Shown here piece by piece: positions 1 to 8,916 of a stretch of 64,000 nucleotides of DNA. Within the stretch, counting starts at the first letter, position 1. Each line of letters begins with the position of its first letter. The position numbers and the translations under genes are program-made. This stretch comes from Pectobacterium zantedeschiae (GTDB taxonomy: Bacteria > Pseudomonadota > Gammaproteobacteria > Enterobacterales > Enterobacteriaceae). The notes under the pieces were generated by a model that was given only the letters and a program-made list of their open reading frames with translations, had not been told where the DNA came from and ran no database searches. The stretch lies in contig NZ_NWTM01000001.1 in the NCBI RefSeq assembly GCF_004137795.1, forward strand, positions 1,663,229 to 1,727,228. The letters are read 5' to 3'.

Positions 1-42
1 TTTTGGAGTTAAGGTAACCCATATTGGGTAAAGACCTTGTTC

Positions 43-1170
43 TTACAAAGTCGATTTTATTTTTTCATTCACCCATACCGTCATATCATGCAGCAACGTC
101 ATTGCTCCCTTCTTATCTTTCGATGGTCCCCAGAAACTGAGAGAAAGATGGGTTCCATTTTTCAAGAGAGTGACAGCATAATCTTCATTACTTGCACTCG
201 GTATGAAATCATTATTGGCTATGCTCTTTTCTACCTCCTCCTTGAGATAGGCTATATCAGGATATTGATTTTTATTAATTTCAGAATTGACATAAAATTC
301 AATTCCATCCCCATTGCTCTCTGGTCTATACACCAAAGTCATATACGTACTTCCATCCCCCCACACACTAGGCATGAAATGTAATGCTTTATAATCCTCA
401 TCCCAGTTATTTATACTCTTGGTGATATTGCTGTCAGGAAGTATTTTTGCAACGACACTCCTGCCTTCCTGATAGATATCATTTTCAAACGAATCTAACA
501 GTTGCTTAGCTTTTATGAGTTTTCCGAAATTTTCCGAGATAAAATCAGACTGTTCATTATTCAATAAATTACTCATTTTTTCCTCGCTCAACGCAGATAG
601 ATGGGACAGTAATTCCTTGTAGAAAATCAACCACTTACTTAATGGTTCATTAATCATATCCTGGCCAAAAAGAGAAATCGCCATCTCAGCTAACTCTGTA
701 TAGGTAATAATTTCCCAGTCATTATTTACTGAGCTTTTATTCCATGAAGGTTTGAGGATACACTTATATACATCCTGATTATTATCAATGTATTCTTTAA
801 TTCGTTCTTCATACTTATCAAACGGATTGTTAATTCCGGATATGATTTTATTCTCTATACCTATTATAAATCTGTCATGCCTTATTAAAATATCGATTCT
901 CTCACCGTCTTTACAGACAACTTCCCTTTCGGCAGTGAGCGACGAAAAATCCATACCCTCAACATCTACTTTTAACACTTTTAATAATGCCTTCAACAAC
1001 CACGGCGTTACTTTTTCATGTCCCCCCATAAACAATACCATTAAATCTGATGTAGGGTTTTCCAAATACCCACATCCACCTACATCAAAGAAGTTAGGTT
1101 CAGGGATTTCTTTAATCGTTATTTTGCTAAGTTGTTCTAGAAAATCATCTGGAAAAATATTTCTGTTCAT
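43..1170 (-). CDS. PD-(D/E)XK nuclease superfamily protein
   Basis: This 375-residue soluble protein carries a PD-(D/E)XK-like core: D93 lies in the strand RIDILI and the E-x-K pair is E106 and K108 in IGIENKI, with E81 a possible helix residue. That spacing is typical of the PDDEXK family found in accessory regions of Gram-negative bacteria (PF14281-like). No transmembrane segment or signal peptide is visible. The ATG follows GAGGG at 8-12 bases. The gene is AT-rich compared with its neighbours and stands alone, which suggests acquisition. Nuclease activity is inferred from the motif; the target is unknown and a role in defence is only a possibility. Confidence 0.7.
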   Translation of the reverse strand: MNRNIFPDDFLEQLSKITIKEIPEPNFFDVGGCGYLENPTSDLMVLFMGGHEKVTPWLLKALLKVLKVDVEGMDFSSLTAEREVVCKDGERIDILIRHDRFIIGIENKIISGINNPFDKYEERIKEYIDNNQDVYKCILKPSWNKSSVNNDWEIITYTELAEMAISLFGQDMINEPLSKWLIFYKELLSHLSALSEEKMSNLLNNEQSDFISENFGKLIKAKQLLDSFENDIYQEGRSVVAKILPDSNITKSINNWDEDYKALHFMPSVWGDGSTYMTLVYRPESNGDGIEFYVNSEINKNQYPDIAYLKEEVEKSIANNDFIPSASNEDYAVTLLKNGTHLSLSFWGPSKDKKGAMTLLHDMTVWVNEKIKSTL

Positions 1171-1543
1171 AGTCCCTCATATAATAAGTTAATCATAAAA
1201 ATAACGCCTGCGATCCATCATCTCTCGCGCTCAATTCTTGACCAGATAATTCTTTAAGCGAGTGGCATAGATGATACCTTCTTTCGCTACAAATTCCTTG
1301 AGCTATTCACGACATAAAAGCTATCTAAACCTGAAAGCCAATATTTTGGTCTCTGGTAATCGCTTTCACATTTTATCTTTCTGTTGAAACGTGAGCATAT
1401 CTGCAACCATGGTGAGTTCAATAACGACTATCTCTAACAAGATTAATTTACATCAAATAGATAGCAGTATATTAATATAATAGGAATGTGTTCCGCCCAT
1501 TCGTCTATTACACTACAATTGCAGCTAAGTAACCTTGTCACTC
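1171..1543. other. AT-rich intergenic stretch
   Basis: About 370 bases between the divergent nuclease-like gene and the small-protein operon. I see no credible coding frame, strong inverted repeat or RNA gene. It must hold the promoters of both flanking units. Confidence 0.5.
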
Positions 1544-1699
1544 ATGAACGGAATAACAATAACCGAAGCAGATCTGGATGAACTGACTGATAAGGTAGAG
1601 CCGATTATGGAATCACTAAAAGTAAAAAGAGTATATGCCGATAACATGTTTAACGCATTGATTGATAAAGTAGGAAAAAAGATTAAATCTCATGCTTAA
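1544..1699 (+). CDS. Small hypothetical protein, 51 aa
   Basis: An ATG opens a 51-codon frame rich in charged residues (starting MNGITITEADLDEL) and ending TAA at 1697-1699. It has no membrane segment and reads like a short helical protein. Its last eight bases overlap the start of the next gene in the arrangement ATGCTTAA, which is typical of translational coupling and is the main reason to believe it is expressed. I do not recognise the family. A paired small soluble plus small membrane protein could be an immunity or regulatory pair, but nothing here shows it. Confidence 0.5.
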   Translation: MNGITITEADLDELTDKVEPIMESLKVKRVYADNMFNALIDKVGKKIKSHA

Positions 1700-1895
1700 A
1701 GCCATTAAGAAAATTTTATTATTTTTATCCTACCAGTTAGGATTTTTACTGCTGACGCTTTGTTTTTTCTGGATTTGCTATATTGTCTTTGTTGGATATG
1801 CACCTTGGAGCGAGAAGGTCTATCATTTGGTTATTGCAATCATCCTAATGCTTATCTTTGGGAAGTTCTGTGACTGGTATAATCGGCGAAGATAG
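1692..1895 (+). CDS. Small two-helix membrane protein, 67 aa
   Basis: This 67-residue protein has a basic N-terminus (MLKAIKK), two hydrophobic segments at about residues 8-33 and 43-57, and a basic C-terminus (NRRR), as expected for a small inner-membrane hairpin. The start codon overlaps the end of the upstream 51-codon gene by eight bases, so the two are probably translated together. I recognise no family. High AT content matches the accessory character of this end of the window. Confidence 0.55.
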   Translation: MLKAIKKILLFLSYQLGFLLLTLCFFWICYIVFVGYAPWSEKVYHLVIAIILMLIFGKFCDWYNRRR

Positions 1896-2097
1896 TCATG
1901 TTTTCTCGAATGTGATCTGGTAGTGTTTCATGTTAGAAAACGATTAGTTCTGACAACCAGTAATAAATAACATGATCGTTAGTAAACGTTTAAGATTATT
2001 GATGAAAAAACAATAATTAGGATAATATGGATATCAAATAACTCAGCGAGTTATATTCAAATGAAAAGTAATTAATACATTTCATTGAGTTAAAACT

Positions 2098-2577
2098 TTA
2101 TTTTTTTCCGCTCGAGCCAACAGATTCAACAGACTGCCATATTTCAATTTCCCAGTTGCCGCTACTTCCATCGCACAAATAGCTTTCATAACAGATATCG
2201 CCTGCTGGTCGGTATCCCTGGCTGCTAATGGCTTTATAAAAATCGGTCCATGCTTTCGCAAAATCACCATTCTCAACGATGGTGTGCGTTACGGCATAAA
2301 GCCCTCCGGGAATGATTTCCCTACGTATTTCCGCGTCTTCTGATAATGTTGACGGTATCTCTTTACAGGTAATTGCCACATCTGCCCGTAATTTATCTGC
2401 CTCCACTTTACTTGGGTCATCCCAGTAAAATGCCAGTGATTTGTCGATGGTAAGATGATGCTCCCTTGCCCACGAGAGTATTTCATCAAATCCCTGCGGG
2501 ATTTTCTCGTAGTAAGGGCCAACGACTCGAAGACTCAGCACTTCCATCGGTTCTGCAAGTTCAATTCTGATGGACAC
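2098..2577 (-). CDS. sbmC: GyrI/SbmC-like small-molecule-binding protein
   Basis: The protein aligns along its length with E. coli SbmC (GyrI), a 157-residue gyrase-modulating protein. Shared features are the opening RVVGPYYEKIPQGFDEI, the segment AFYWDDPSKVEADKLR, PGGLYAVTHTIV, FAKAWTDFYKAI and the ending CYESYL..GNWEIEIWQ. These are landmarks of the GyrI-like fold. I chose the GTG at 2577 (159 aa) because AGGAG lies 8 bases upstream of it; an upstream in-frame GTG at 2586 overlaps that ribosome site. In E. coli the protein protects gyrase from toxins such as microcin B17; the same role here is inferred from similarity. Confidence 0.75.
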   Translation of the reverse strand: MSIRIELAEPMEVLSLRVVGPYYEKIPQGFDEILSWAREHHLTIDKSLAFYWDDPSKVEADKLRADVAITCKEIPSTLSEDAEIRREIIPGGLYAVTHTIVENGDFAKAWTDFYKAISSQGYRPAGDICYESYLCDGSSGNWEIEIWQSVESVGSSGKK

Positions 2578-2934
2578 AATCGTCACTCCTGAATAGTGTA
2601 GATAATATACCCGGCACGCTAATTAACCATACCAATTGCATGGTCATATGGTAATGTCAACAGCAGGTTTAGAAACGAGTCACTTATCTTCCCTATCAAG
2701 ACTTTGAGTTTCTATACAGACGATCCTCCCCCATCTCGACAGATTGGCTAATCTACTTATGTCATAACGCTCACAATGCGGCATAACTGCATGTTCCTAC
2801 AGTACCAAACTGGGGACATGGCGTAGCGCGATTTTTACTGGTGATTTGCCTGGTTCGACGAACGCGAACCTAGATAGGATGGGCTAACGAAAATCGAGGG
2901 CTAATCTCTGTGATTCCGAACTAGCCCCCTGACA
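2578..2934. other. Intergenic stretch without recognised gene
   Basis: About 360 bases between the cupin gene and the upstream end of the sbmC-like gene. I find no convincing frame, RNA gene or strong palindrome. The sbmC-like promoter should lie at its left edge. Confidence 0.45.
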
Positions 2935-3264
2935 TCAATCGACAACAAACAGTTTAGCGCCCGTTTCAGTATAGGAGCGGTGAGCTTCCGCGTTATCCGC
3001 GACCTGATAGCTCATTCCCGGCTTGAGCACAAAAACACGACCGTCGTCTAATTCAGTGTGGAGTTCACCCTCAAGACATAGCAGGATATGCCCTTTTGAG
3101 CACCAGTGATCGGCCAAATAGCCAGGTGTATATTCAACAATACGGACTCGAATATTATCAAAACGCTGTGTCCGCCAATATGCGATACCCGATTCCCCTT
3201 TATGCTCAGTGGGTTCGATTTGTGACCAATCAGTCGTACCAAACGGAATGTTCTTCATATCCAT
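2935..3264 (-). CDS. DHCW-motif cupin-fold protein
   Basis: This 109-residue single-domain cupin has the conserved motif near DHWCSKGH (around residues 52-59), then LEGELHTELDDGR and the second cupin box ending in the AEAHRS element. These match the small protein family annotated as DHCW motif cupin fold. Histidines in DHWC.KGH and EAH could bind a metal. It is cytoplasmic, with no signal sequence. It sits just downstream of the ygaP-like gene on the same strand and could be cotranscribed with it. The substrate is unknown. Confidence 0.75.
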   Translation of the reverse strand: MDMKNIPFGTTDWSQIEPTEHKGESGIAYWRTQRFDNIRVRIVEYTPGYLADHWCSKGHILLCLEGELHTELDDGRVFVLKPGMSYQVADNAEAHRSYTETGAKLFVVD

Positions 3265-3322
3265 ATTACTGCCCCTATTCTTTAACGTTGTTGGTTAACA
3301 CTCCGCTTACTATCCCGGCAAA

Positions 3323-3859
3323 TCAGCGTTTAGCACCACGGTTCCACGGCATTTTCATTAACAGCCTTGCCATGCCGCAAAAACCCGTCATTCCAGCAAA
3401 CAACAACCCTGCTCCGACAAAACCAGAGAGCAGGAAGAACGTGCTGTTTACGCTGTAACCCAGTAATACACCACTCAGAATCAGTACGCCAGCGGCGATT
3501 TGAACCTGCCGTACTAACTCAATTGGTTGTTTATTATTGATTTCTGTTGGAAAACCCGCCTTTTTCCAGGCAGTCATTCCACCATTAAGTAAAAAAGCCG
3601 TTGCTGGAAACACAGACTGCGCCAGAATCTCAGCATTCTGTTCTGAGCGCATGCCAGACAAACAATGAAAAATCACAACCTTCCCTTCCCTATCCACTTC
3701 AAAAAGGGAATACCCATCCGAGGAATTCAGCGGGTGTAACCTCGCCTGTGCAATGTGTTCGCGGGCGTACTCTTCTGGCTGGCGAATATCGATCAGAACC
3801 GCGCCTTCATCTAGCAGTTTTCGAGCCTGGGCGGGTGAAATGGCAAGTGGTGTTGACAT
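3323..3859 (-). CDS. ygaP: Membrane-anchored rhodanese YgaP
   Basis: The first 105 or so residues form a rhodanese domain with active-site loop HCLSGMRS (Cys66). The rest is a two-helix membrane anchor (around 118-165) nearly identical in wording to E. coli YgaP: RQVQIAAG, LGY.VNS.FFLLSGFVGAGLLFAGM, GFCGMARLL.KMPWN. YgaP transfers sulfane sulfur and is 174 aa in E. coli. I use the ATG at 3859 (178 aa) because AGAGGA precedes it at good spacing; an upstream ATG at 3883 lacks this. The loop Cys-Leu-Ser-Gly-Met-Arg differs from the usual CRAGKR but keeps the cysteine. The E. coli partner regulator gene ygaV is absent next to it. Confidence 0.9.
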   Translation of the reverse strand: MSTPLAISPAQARKLLDEGAVLIDIRQPEEYAREHIAQARLHPLNSSDGYSLFEVDREGKVVIFHCLSGMRSEQNAEILAQSVFPATAFLLNGGMTAWKKAGFPTEINNKQPIELVRQVQIAAGVLILSGVLLGYSVNSTFFLLSGFVGAGLLFAGMTGFCGMARLLMKMPWNRGAKR

Positions 3860-3953
3860 GATCGTGATCCTCTTTTGAGCCACTGAATTCCGTCATAATG
3901 CGTCGTTCAGTCGGCAATGAAGGTGATATCGCAGCTTGTATGCGTGCCATCAT

Positions 3954-3990
3954 TAATTTAGATTATTCTAATTAAGTAAAATCTAAATTA
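3954..3990. promoter_or_regulatory. AT-rich perfect inverted repeat upstream of ygaP
   Basis: TAATTTAGATT at 3954-3964 is mirrored exactly by AATCTAAATTA at 3980-3990, an 11-bp perfect inverted repeat with a 15-base spacer, about 95 bases upstream of the ygaP start. Persulfide-sensing ArsR regulators of the YgaV/BigR group bind AT-rich palindromes in front of rhodanese genes, so this is a candidate operator. The regulator itself is not nearby. Confidence 0.45.
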
Positions 3991-4249
3991 AATAATAGCT
4001 ACGTGCAACAACTTTCCATGCAAGGAAAGCACTCCAAGCTGGACATCGATTTGGCGGCTGATACTCTGTAAATAGGAACGCCATTTTAAAAAACAGCCAT
4101 GCTGCGCGATCGTACAAAATGGATCAGTAACGGTATGGATAAGTCACTGTATGAATAAATACGGTGCAAAATAATGCTATTTGCGAGCCCTCTTGTGGCT
4201 CTGTTTACCGCACCTACTGGGAAACTTGAGATCTATCCAAGACCGTTTC

Positions 4250-5653
4250 ATGAAAAAATTAAAAGATACAGACTGGTATAAAAAGCGTTACTCCAACCGC
4301 GTTCTCTTCTGGAGAGAAATCTCACCGCTAGCCTTCCCTATCTTTATTGAAGGCCTCTGCGTCGTGCTAATGGGGGTTTTCAGTACCTTTCTTGTCAGTT
4401 GGCTGGGGAAAGAAGCCATGGCAGCCGTCGGCCTGGCTGACAGCTTCAATATGGTTATTATCGCCTTCTTTACCGCTGTCGCCTTGGGGACAGCCGTTGT
4501 TGTCGCCTTCAGTCTAGGGCAACGCAATAGAAAGCAGGCACGCTCTGCTGCTCGCCAATCGATGTCATTACTCGTTCTGTCCTCATTTCTGTTAGTTGTT
4601 CTGGTTGAATTCGCCGGTTCAGCGATTATCGATCTGATCGCAGGACAGGCCGACGAACAGGTTAAAGCGCTTGCTCTCACGTTTCTTCGCTGGACAGTGT
4701 GGGGATATCCTGCCGTCGCCATCGCGTTAGTCGGCTGCGGCGCATTGCGGGGCGCAGGTAAAACCAAATTGCCAATGGTCATCAACATCGGGATGAATAT
4801 CCTCAATATTGCCATCAGCAGTCTGCTAATTTACGGAGCCCTCTCCTGGGACGGACTCGGTTTTATCGGTGCAGGCATTGGTATTACCATTTCACGGTAT
4901 ATCGGCGCAATACTCGTAATTCTGACGCTGATGCACGGTTTTAACGGTGCGTTGCGCATTCCTTTCAAGTCTTACTTTGCACCTTTCACCCTGTCGATTC
5001 TCTATGAAGTGCTCAGTATCGGTATTCCCGCCAGCATTGAGTCCGTGATGTTTAACATCGGTAAACTGATCACTCAACGCTTTGTGGCAGGCATGGGGAC
5101 CGAAGTGATTGCCGGAAATTTTATTGCTTTCTCCATCTCAACGTTGATCAACCTTCCCGGTAATTCGCTCGGTGCAGCAGCTACAATTATCGTTGGCACA
5201 CGGCTAGGGAAAGGCCAGATTATGCAATCTACCCGACAGTTGAAGCACATCTTCTGGCTGTCCAATATTGGGCTCTGTGTGCTTGCCATACTGTCGGTTC
5301 CCAGCGCCAGCTTTTTGGCGTCGTTTTACACCAACGAGCCGGAAGTTATCGACGTGGCAAAACATCTTCTGTGGCTCAACGCGCTCTTTATGCCAATCTG
5401 GGCCGCATCCTGGGTGCTCCCCGCCGGATTAAAAGGTGCGAAAGACGCCAGTTACACTATGTGGGTAGCGATGGCAGGCATGTGGGGATGTCGTGTTATC
5501 GCGGGGTACATCCTCGGCGTGATGCTCGGCTTTGGGGTGATCGGCGTGTGGATGGGAATGTTCTTTGACTGGATTGTGCGCGGGTTCTTCTATTACCGCC
5601 GCCTGATGAGCGGGCGCTGGCTATGGCGCTATCGCCCACCGACTGATACATAA
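4250..5653 (+). CDS. yeeO: MATE-family exporter, YeeO-like
   Basis: This polytopic inner-membrane protein has about twelve helices and the MATE fold. It matches E. coli YeeO through most of its length: VLFWREI.PLA.PIF near the start, STFLVSWLGK.AMA.VGLADSFNMVI, RYIGA, FVAGMGT.VIAGNFIAFSI, and the ending LNALFMPIW.ASWVLPAG.KGA. YeeO exports flavins and dipeptides and confers resistance when overproduced. The frame is open from a TTG at 4181, but the conserved region begins just after the ATG at 4250 (467 aa), which I prefer although its ribosome site is weak. It is probably a single-gene unit. Confidence 0.85.
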   Translation: MKKLKDTDWYKKRYSNRVLFWREISPLAFPIFIEGLCVVLMGVFSTFLVSWLGKEAMAAVGLADSFNMVIIAFFTAVALGTAVVVAFSLGQRNRKQARSAARQSMSLLVLSSFLLVVLVEFAGSAIIDLIAGQADEQVKALALTFLRWTVWGYPAVAIALVGCGALRGAGKTKLPMVINIGMNILNIAISSLLIYGALSWDGLGFIGAGIGITISRYIGAILVILTLMHGFNGALRIPFKSYFAPFTLSILYEVLSIGIPASIESVMFNIGKLITQRFVAGMGTEVIAGNFIAFSISTLINLPGNSLGAAATIIVGTRLGKGQIMQSTRQLKHIFWLSNIGLCVLAILSVPSASFLASFYTNEPEVIDVAKHLLWLNALFMPIWAASWVLPAGLKGAKDASYTMWVAMAGMWGCRVIAGYILGVMLGFGVIGVWMGMFFDWIVRGFFYYRRLMSGRWLWRYRPPTDT

Positions 5654-5696
5654 TAGCGAGCGGCGCTCCGCTCGCTTACAACGAAAAATCACGGAC

Positions 5697-6866
5697 TTAA
5701 CGACTCGAGTTCTTCAATGGAGCAAAGCGAGTCGCCATGATAATCAATACGATGACACCAGCGGTCATAATCATCCAGGCTTGTTCCAATCCAGCCGTAT
5801 GCTGGCGTATAAGCCCGGCAAGTAGCGGCATCAGGCTGGCAAGAATATAGCCACCGCCCTGAACAAAACCCATCAGTGAACCGGTTTTATGTGGCTCAGT
5901 CACCTGATCCAACGCCACGATTAGTGACAGTGGAAACAGCGCCCCAATCCCAATTCCTAGCATGATAATGATGGGGTACGTAAACGTCAGCGGAGCGACG
6001 ATCAGCCCGATCATCCCCACCAGCATCACGAGCAGGATAGGAAGCAGCAGTTTGCGCCGGTCGGGAAAACGGTTGATGAACGTTGACACCAACAGGCCAG
6101 AAATCACTTCCGTCAGCGTTAATCCGCCCAACATCAGGCCGCTTTGTGTCGCATCTAGTCCTAATTGCATATAATACGGCGGCAGCCATGCCAGGACCAA
6201 AGTATATGCGCCCGTCCCAATGCCAAAGAACACCATCAGCAGCCAATCCATTCCCGTTCGGCGCGTGGCTACGATAGTCGTCGCATTCTGCTTCGCGGTA
6301 TACGCTTTAGGGATACATCGCCAGGCCACCGTTGCAATTAATGCCACAATCCCCCAGCATGCCAGCGCACTTTGCCAGCCCCACGCATTTGCCAGCGGAG
6401 AAACAGATGAAGCGGCAAACGCCGCGCCAGTCATAATCGCGGTGGTATAAAAGCCCATCAGGAGGCTGCTATGGCGACCAAAATGAAGTTTGATAAACGA
6501 CGGCACTAGCGCCTGAATCAAGGCAATCCCTATCCCAGCAAGCGCAGCGCTAACTAACAGGGCAATGCCGCTATTCAGCCACCAGCGGGCACTACACGCC
6601 AGAGCGATCACCACAATGCCCAGCGTGATTCCGCGATATTCGCCAAGGCGCGCCTGCAACTGGCCGCCATATAACGCGCACCAACCCATAGCGAACACAG
6701 GAAGCGTGGTTAACATTCCCGCCATGCTGTCATCCAGACCTGTAGCGGCCTGAATCTGATTCAGCAATGGACCAATGCCCGCCAGAACAGGGCGTAAATT
6801 CAATCCCAATAGAATAATGGTGAAGAATAGAAAAGCCCGCGTGCGGGCCGTTGATGTCACTACCAT
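5697..6866 (-). CDS. MFS transporter, CynX/NimT type
   Basis: This 389-residue protein has twelve hydrophobic segments and the short loops of the cyanate/nitroimidazole (CynX/NimT) branch of the major facilitator superfamily. Supporting patterns are LGLNLRPVLAGIGPLL in helix 1, GMLTTLPVFAMG in helix 2, the loop ARLGEYRGI, and GSLMGFVQGGGYILASLMPLLAGL in the C-terminal half. It is convergent with the yeeO-like gene, with only about 40 bases between. The substrate cannot be read from sequence, so I give no gene symbol. Confidence 0.8.
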   Translation of the reverse strand: MVVTSTARTRAFLFFTIILLGLNLRPVLAGIGPLLNQIQAATGLDDSMAGMLTTLPVFAMGWCALYGGQLQARLGEYRGITLGIVVIALACSARWWLNSGIALLVSAALAGIGIALIQALVPSFIKLHFGRHSSLLMGFYTTAIMTGAAFAASSVSPLANAWGWQSALACWGIVALIATVAWRCIPKAYTAKQNATTIVATRRTGMDWLLMVFFGIGTGAYTLVLAWLPPYYMQLGLDATQSGLMLGGLTLTEVISGLLVSTFINRFPDRRKLLLPILLVMLVGMIGLIVAPLTFTYPIIIMLGIGIGALFPLSLIVALDQVTEPHKTGSLMGFVQGGGYILASLMPLLAGLIRQHTAGLEQAWMIMTAGVIVLIIMATRFAPLKNSSR

Positions 6867-7055
6867 TTATAACCTCAATAGCTTGAGCAAGTCACTGCTG
6901 TCTGATTATCATTATCTTCACATAAAGAATCTTAACGTCAAGATAAAATATTATGACAGAGTAGGTACCGCAGATCCATGGTGGCAAGAACGACCGGGTA
7001 TCGTTCGGCTGGAAAATTACTGGATAAATTCGGTGCTGGCTTAGCTAATAGCCAT

Positions 7056-7084
7056 AAAAAAATCCGCCCTAAAAAGAGCGGATT
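7056..7084 (-). terminator. Rho-independent terminator of ompX
   Basis: Read on the minus strand, AATCCGC and GCGGATT form a stem around a short U-rich loop and are followed by a run of T. It lies about 50 bases after the ompX stop codon. Confidence 0.8.
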
Positions 7085-7136
7085 CTTTCGACACAGCTAA
7101 CACCAACACTGAGGGCAGAAACCCTACAGGGTTAGA

Positions 7137-7652
7137 TTAGAAGCGGTAACCTACGCCAACGGCCCAAGCACCAACGTCAACACTGCGGATACGGCTTTGT
7201 TCGTAACCAACATCCAGAGCAACGTCTTGGATTGGGTTGAACTGAACACCAGCACCATAGGTGAAGCCATAATCGTCATTGCTGGCGTTATCCTGACCAT
7301 TGGTGTTGTTGCTTGTTACTTTACCATGGCTGAAACCAACAACGCCGTACAGGCTTGCCCAGTCATTCAGACGGTAAGCAGGACCAGCGGTGAAGCCCAT
7401 GTACTGGCCTTTGTTATAGAAGCCGTTATCACTACCATTTTTTTCCAGGTAGGTGAATGAGCTAATAACGCCCAGTGGGTTATTATCTTGCTCATAACGA
7501 TATTTCAGGTTAAAGCCTTTAACTTTATTTTGTACGCCCTGAGCATCACCTTGAGCATAACCTGCAGTTACAGTACTTTGACCAGCAAATGCAGAACCTG
7601 CGCCAACGGCTAATACACAAGCCAGAGCTGAAAGACACGCGATTTTTTTCAT
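7137..7652 (-). CDS. ompX: Outer-membrane protein OmpX
   Basis: The 171-residue precursor begins with signal peptide MKKIACLSALACVLAVGAGSAFA and continues as an eight-stranded barrel of the Ail/OmpX/Lom family. It matches E. coli OmpX at GFNLKYRYEQDN.PLGVI.SFTY, GPAYRLNDWASLYGVVG, GF.YGAG.QFNP, and the C-terminal YEQSRIRSVDVG.W..GVGYRF, ending in the terminal Phe needed for barrel insertion. It is divergent from rhtA, as in E. coli, and the start follows GAGG. The surface loops (around residues 70-80 and 110-125) differ from E. coli, as is usual for the family. Confidence 0.95.
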   Translation of the reverse strand: MKKIACLSALACVLAVGAGSAFAGQSTVTAGYAQGDAQGVQNKVKGFNLKYRYEQDNNPLGVISSFTYLEKNGSDNGFYNKGQYMGFTAGPAYRLNDWASLYGVVGFSHGKVTSNNTNGQDNASNDDYGFTYGAGVQFNPIQDVALDVGYEQSRIRSVDVGAWAVGVGYRF

Positions 7653-8028
7653 ATTTACAGCCTCAAATTCATTTTATGAAAGACTAACTAACGCAGTAAA
7701 TATAACAAAGAAGTTTGGAACTTGCCGCCCTATAAATATTTATCAATTGGACTTTAGATGTAACAAATATTGTCAAAACCAATCTATCATCATAATTACA
7801 TTGAATTTTTTATTGTGACAGTTAGATTAAAAATAAATTCACCACACGGCGGTAAAACAGACAATTCTGAATTCACCGCTCAGTTTGTATGCTAATGGTA
7901 TTGAGTAGAAACACACCAGTTAAATGTTCCGTAAATAAAGGTCAATAAAAGTCAATTCATACCAGACAAATTGTTTACAATTGGATATAATAGCAACGGA
8001 ATGTTATACCTGCTTTAAGGCCAAAAGA
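7653..8028. promoter_or_regulatory. Divergent ompX/rhtA promoter region
   Basis: About 375 AT-rich bases separate the two divergent genes and must hold both promoters. I see no gene or clear RNA here. The long ompX leader side would be the place for small-RNA control known in other enterobacteria, but no specific site is claimed. Confidence 0.5.
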
Positions 8029-8916
8029 ATGACCTTATTTTCCTACCGTTCGTCATCATTCGTCCCCGTATTGCTCATCATTATTTCGATGCTTTCTATC
8101 CAAAGCGGGGCCGCTCTGGCCAAAAGCCTGTTTCCACTCATCGGGGCCACTGGCGTTACGGCATTACGTCTGGGAATTGGTACGATCATTCTGTGCATCA
8201 TCTTCAAGCCATGGCGTATGCGCTTTGGCAGCAACCGCCTGCCGCTGCTAGTTTATGGCATTACGCTGGGCGGGATGAACTTTCTGTTCTACCTTTCATT
8301 GCAGACTGTGCCACTCGGCATTGCTGTTGCACTGGAATTCACCGGCCCGCTTGCCGTTGCCATGTTAGCCTCACGCAGACCTCTTGATTTCCTATGGGTT
8401 TTTCTGGCTGTTACCGGGCTATGGTTCTTATTACCGCTGGGCAATAATATCGGCAATGCTGATTTGACGGGCGCCGCTTGCGCCGTGGGCGCAGGTGCCT
8501 GCTGGGCGCTCTATATTCTATTTGGGCAAAAAGCAGGTGCAAACCATGGGCCAGGAACCGTCGCCATTGGATCCTGCATTGCGGCTCTGATCTTCTGCCC
8601 TATCGGTGCATATTACGCGGAGAGCACGCTGTTTTCGTTCTCTATACTCCCACTCGGCATTGCCGTTGCCATTCTGTCCACCGCGCTCCCCTATTCTCTG
8701 GAAATGGTGGCGCTAACCCGCTTACCCGCCAGAACGTTCAGCACGCTAATGAGCATGGAGCCCGCGATTGCCGCCCTATCCGGGATCCTTTTCCTTGGTG
8801 AACATCTAGCATTTATACAGTGGATGGCGCTGATGTTTATTATCATTGCATCAATAGGCGCAACGTTAACAATAAAACCAGCGGGTACGGTCAAAGTGAC
8901 GACTCAAACAGAATAA
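8029..8916 (+). CDS. rhtA: Threonine/homoserine exporter RhtA
   Basis: A 295-residue inner-membrane protein with ten predicted helices and two EamA (DMT) repeats, the same length as E. coli RhtA. Landmarks are LSIQSGAALAKSLFPLIGATGVTALRL, GG.NFLFYLSLQTVPLGIAVALEF.GPLAVA, and LPYSLEMVALTRLPARTFSTLMSMEPA. RhtA exports threonine, homoserine and related amino acids. I use the ATG at 8029; the frame extends upstream only to a TTG. The ompX-rhtA-dps-glnHPQ neighbourhood is conserved with E. coli. Its last 13 bases overlap the convergent kinase-like gene. Confidence 0.95.
   Translation: MTLFSYRSSSFVPVLLIIISMLSIQSGAALAKSLFPLIGATGVTALRLGIGTIILCIIFKPWRMRFGSNRLPLLVYGITLGGMNFLFYLSLQTVPLGIAVALEFTGPLAVAMLASRRPLDFLWVFLAVTGLWFLLPLGNNIGNADLTGAACAVGAGACWALYILFGQKAGANHGPGTVAIGSCIAALIFCPIGAYYAESTLFSFSILPLGIAVAILSTALPYSLEMVALTRLPARTFSTLMSMEPAIAALSGILFLGEHLAFIQWMALMFIIIASIGATLTIKPAGTVKVTTQTE

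Noticed and set aside
4288-4815. 175-codon frame antisense to the yeeO-like gene
   Set aside because: Composition mirrors the real membrane-protein gene on the other strand; a shadow frame.
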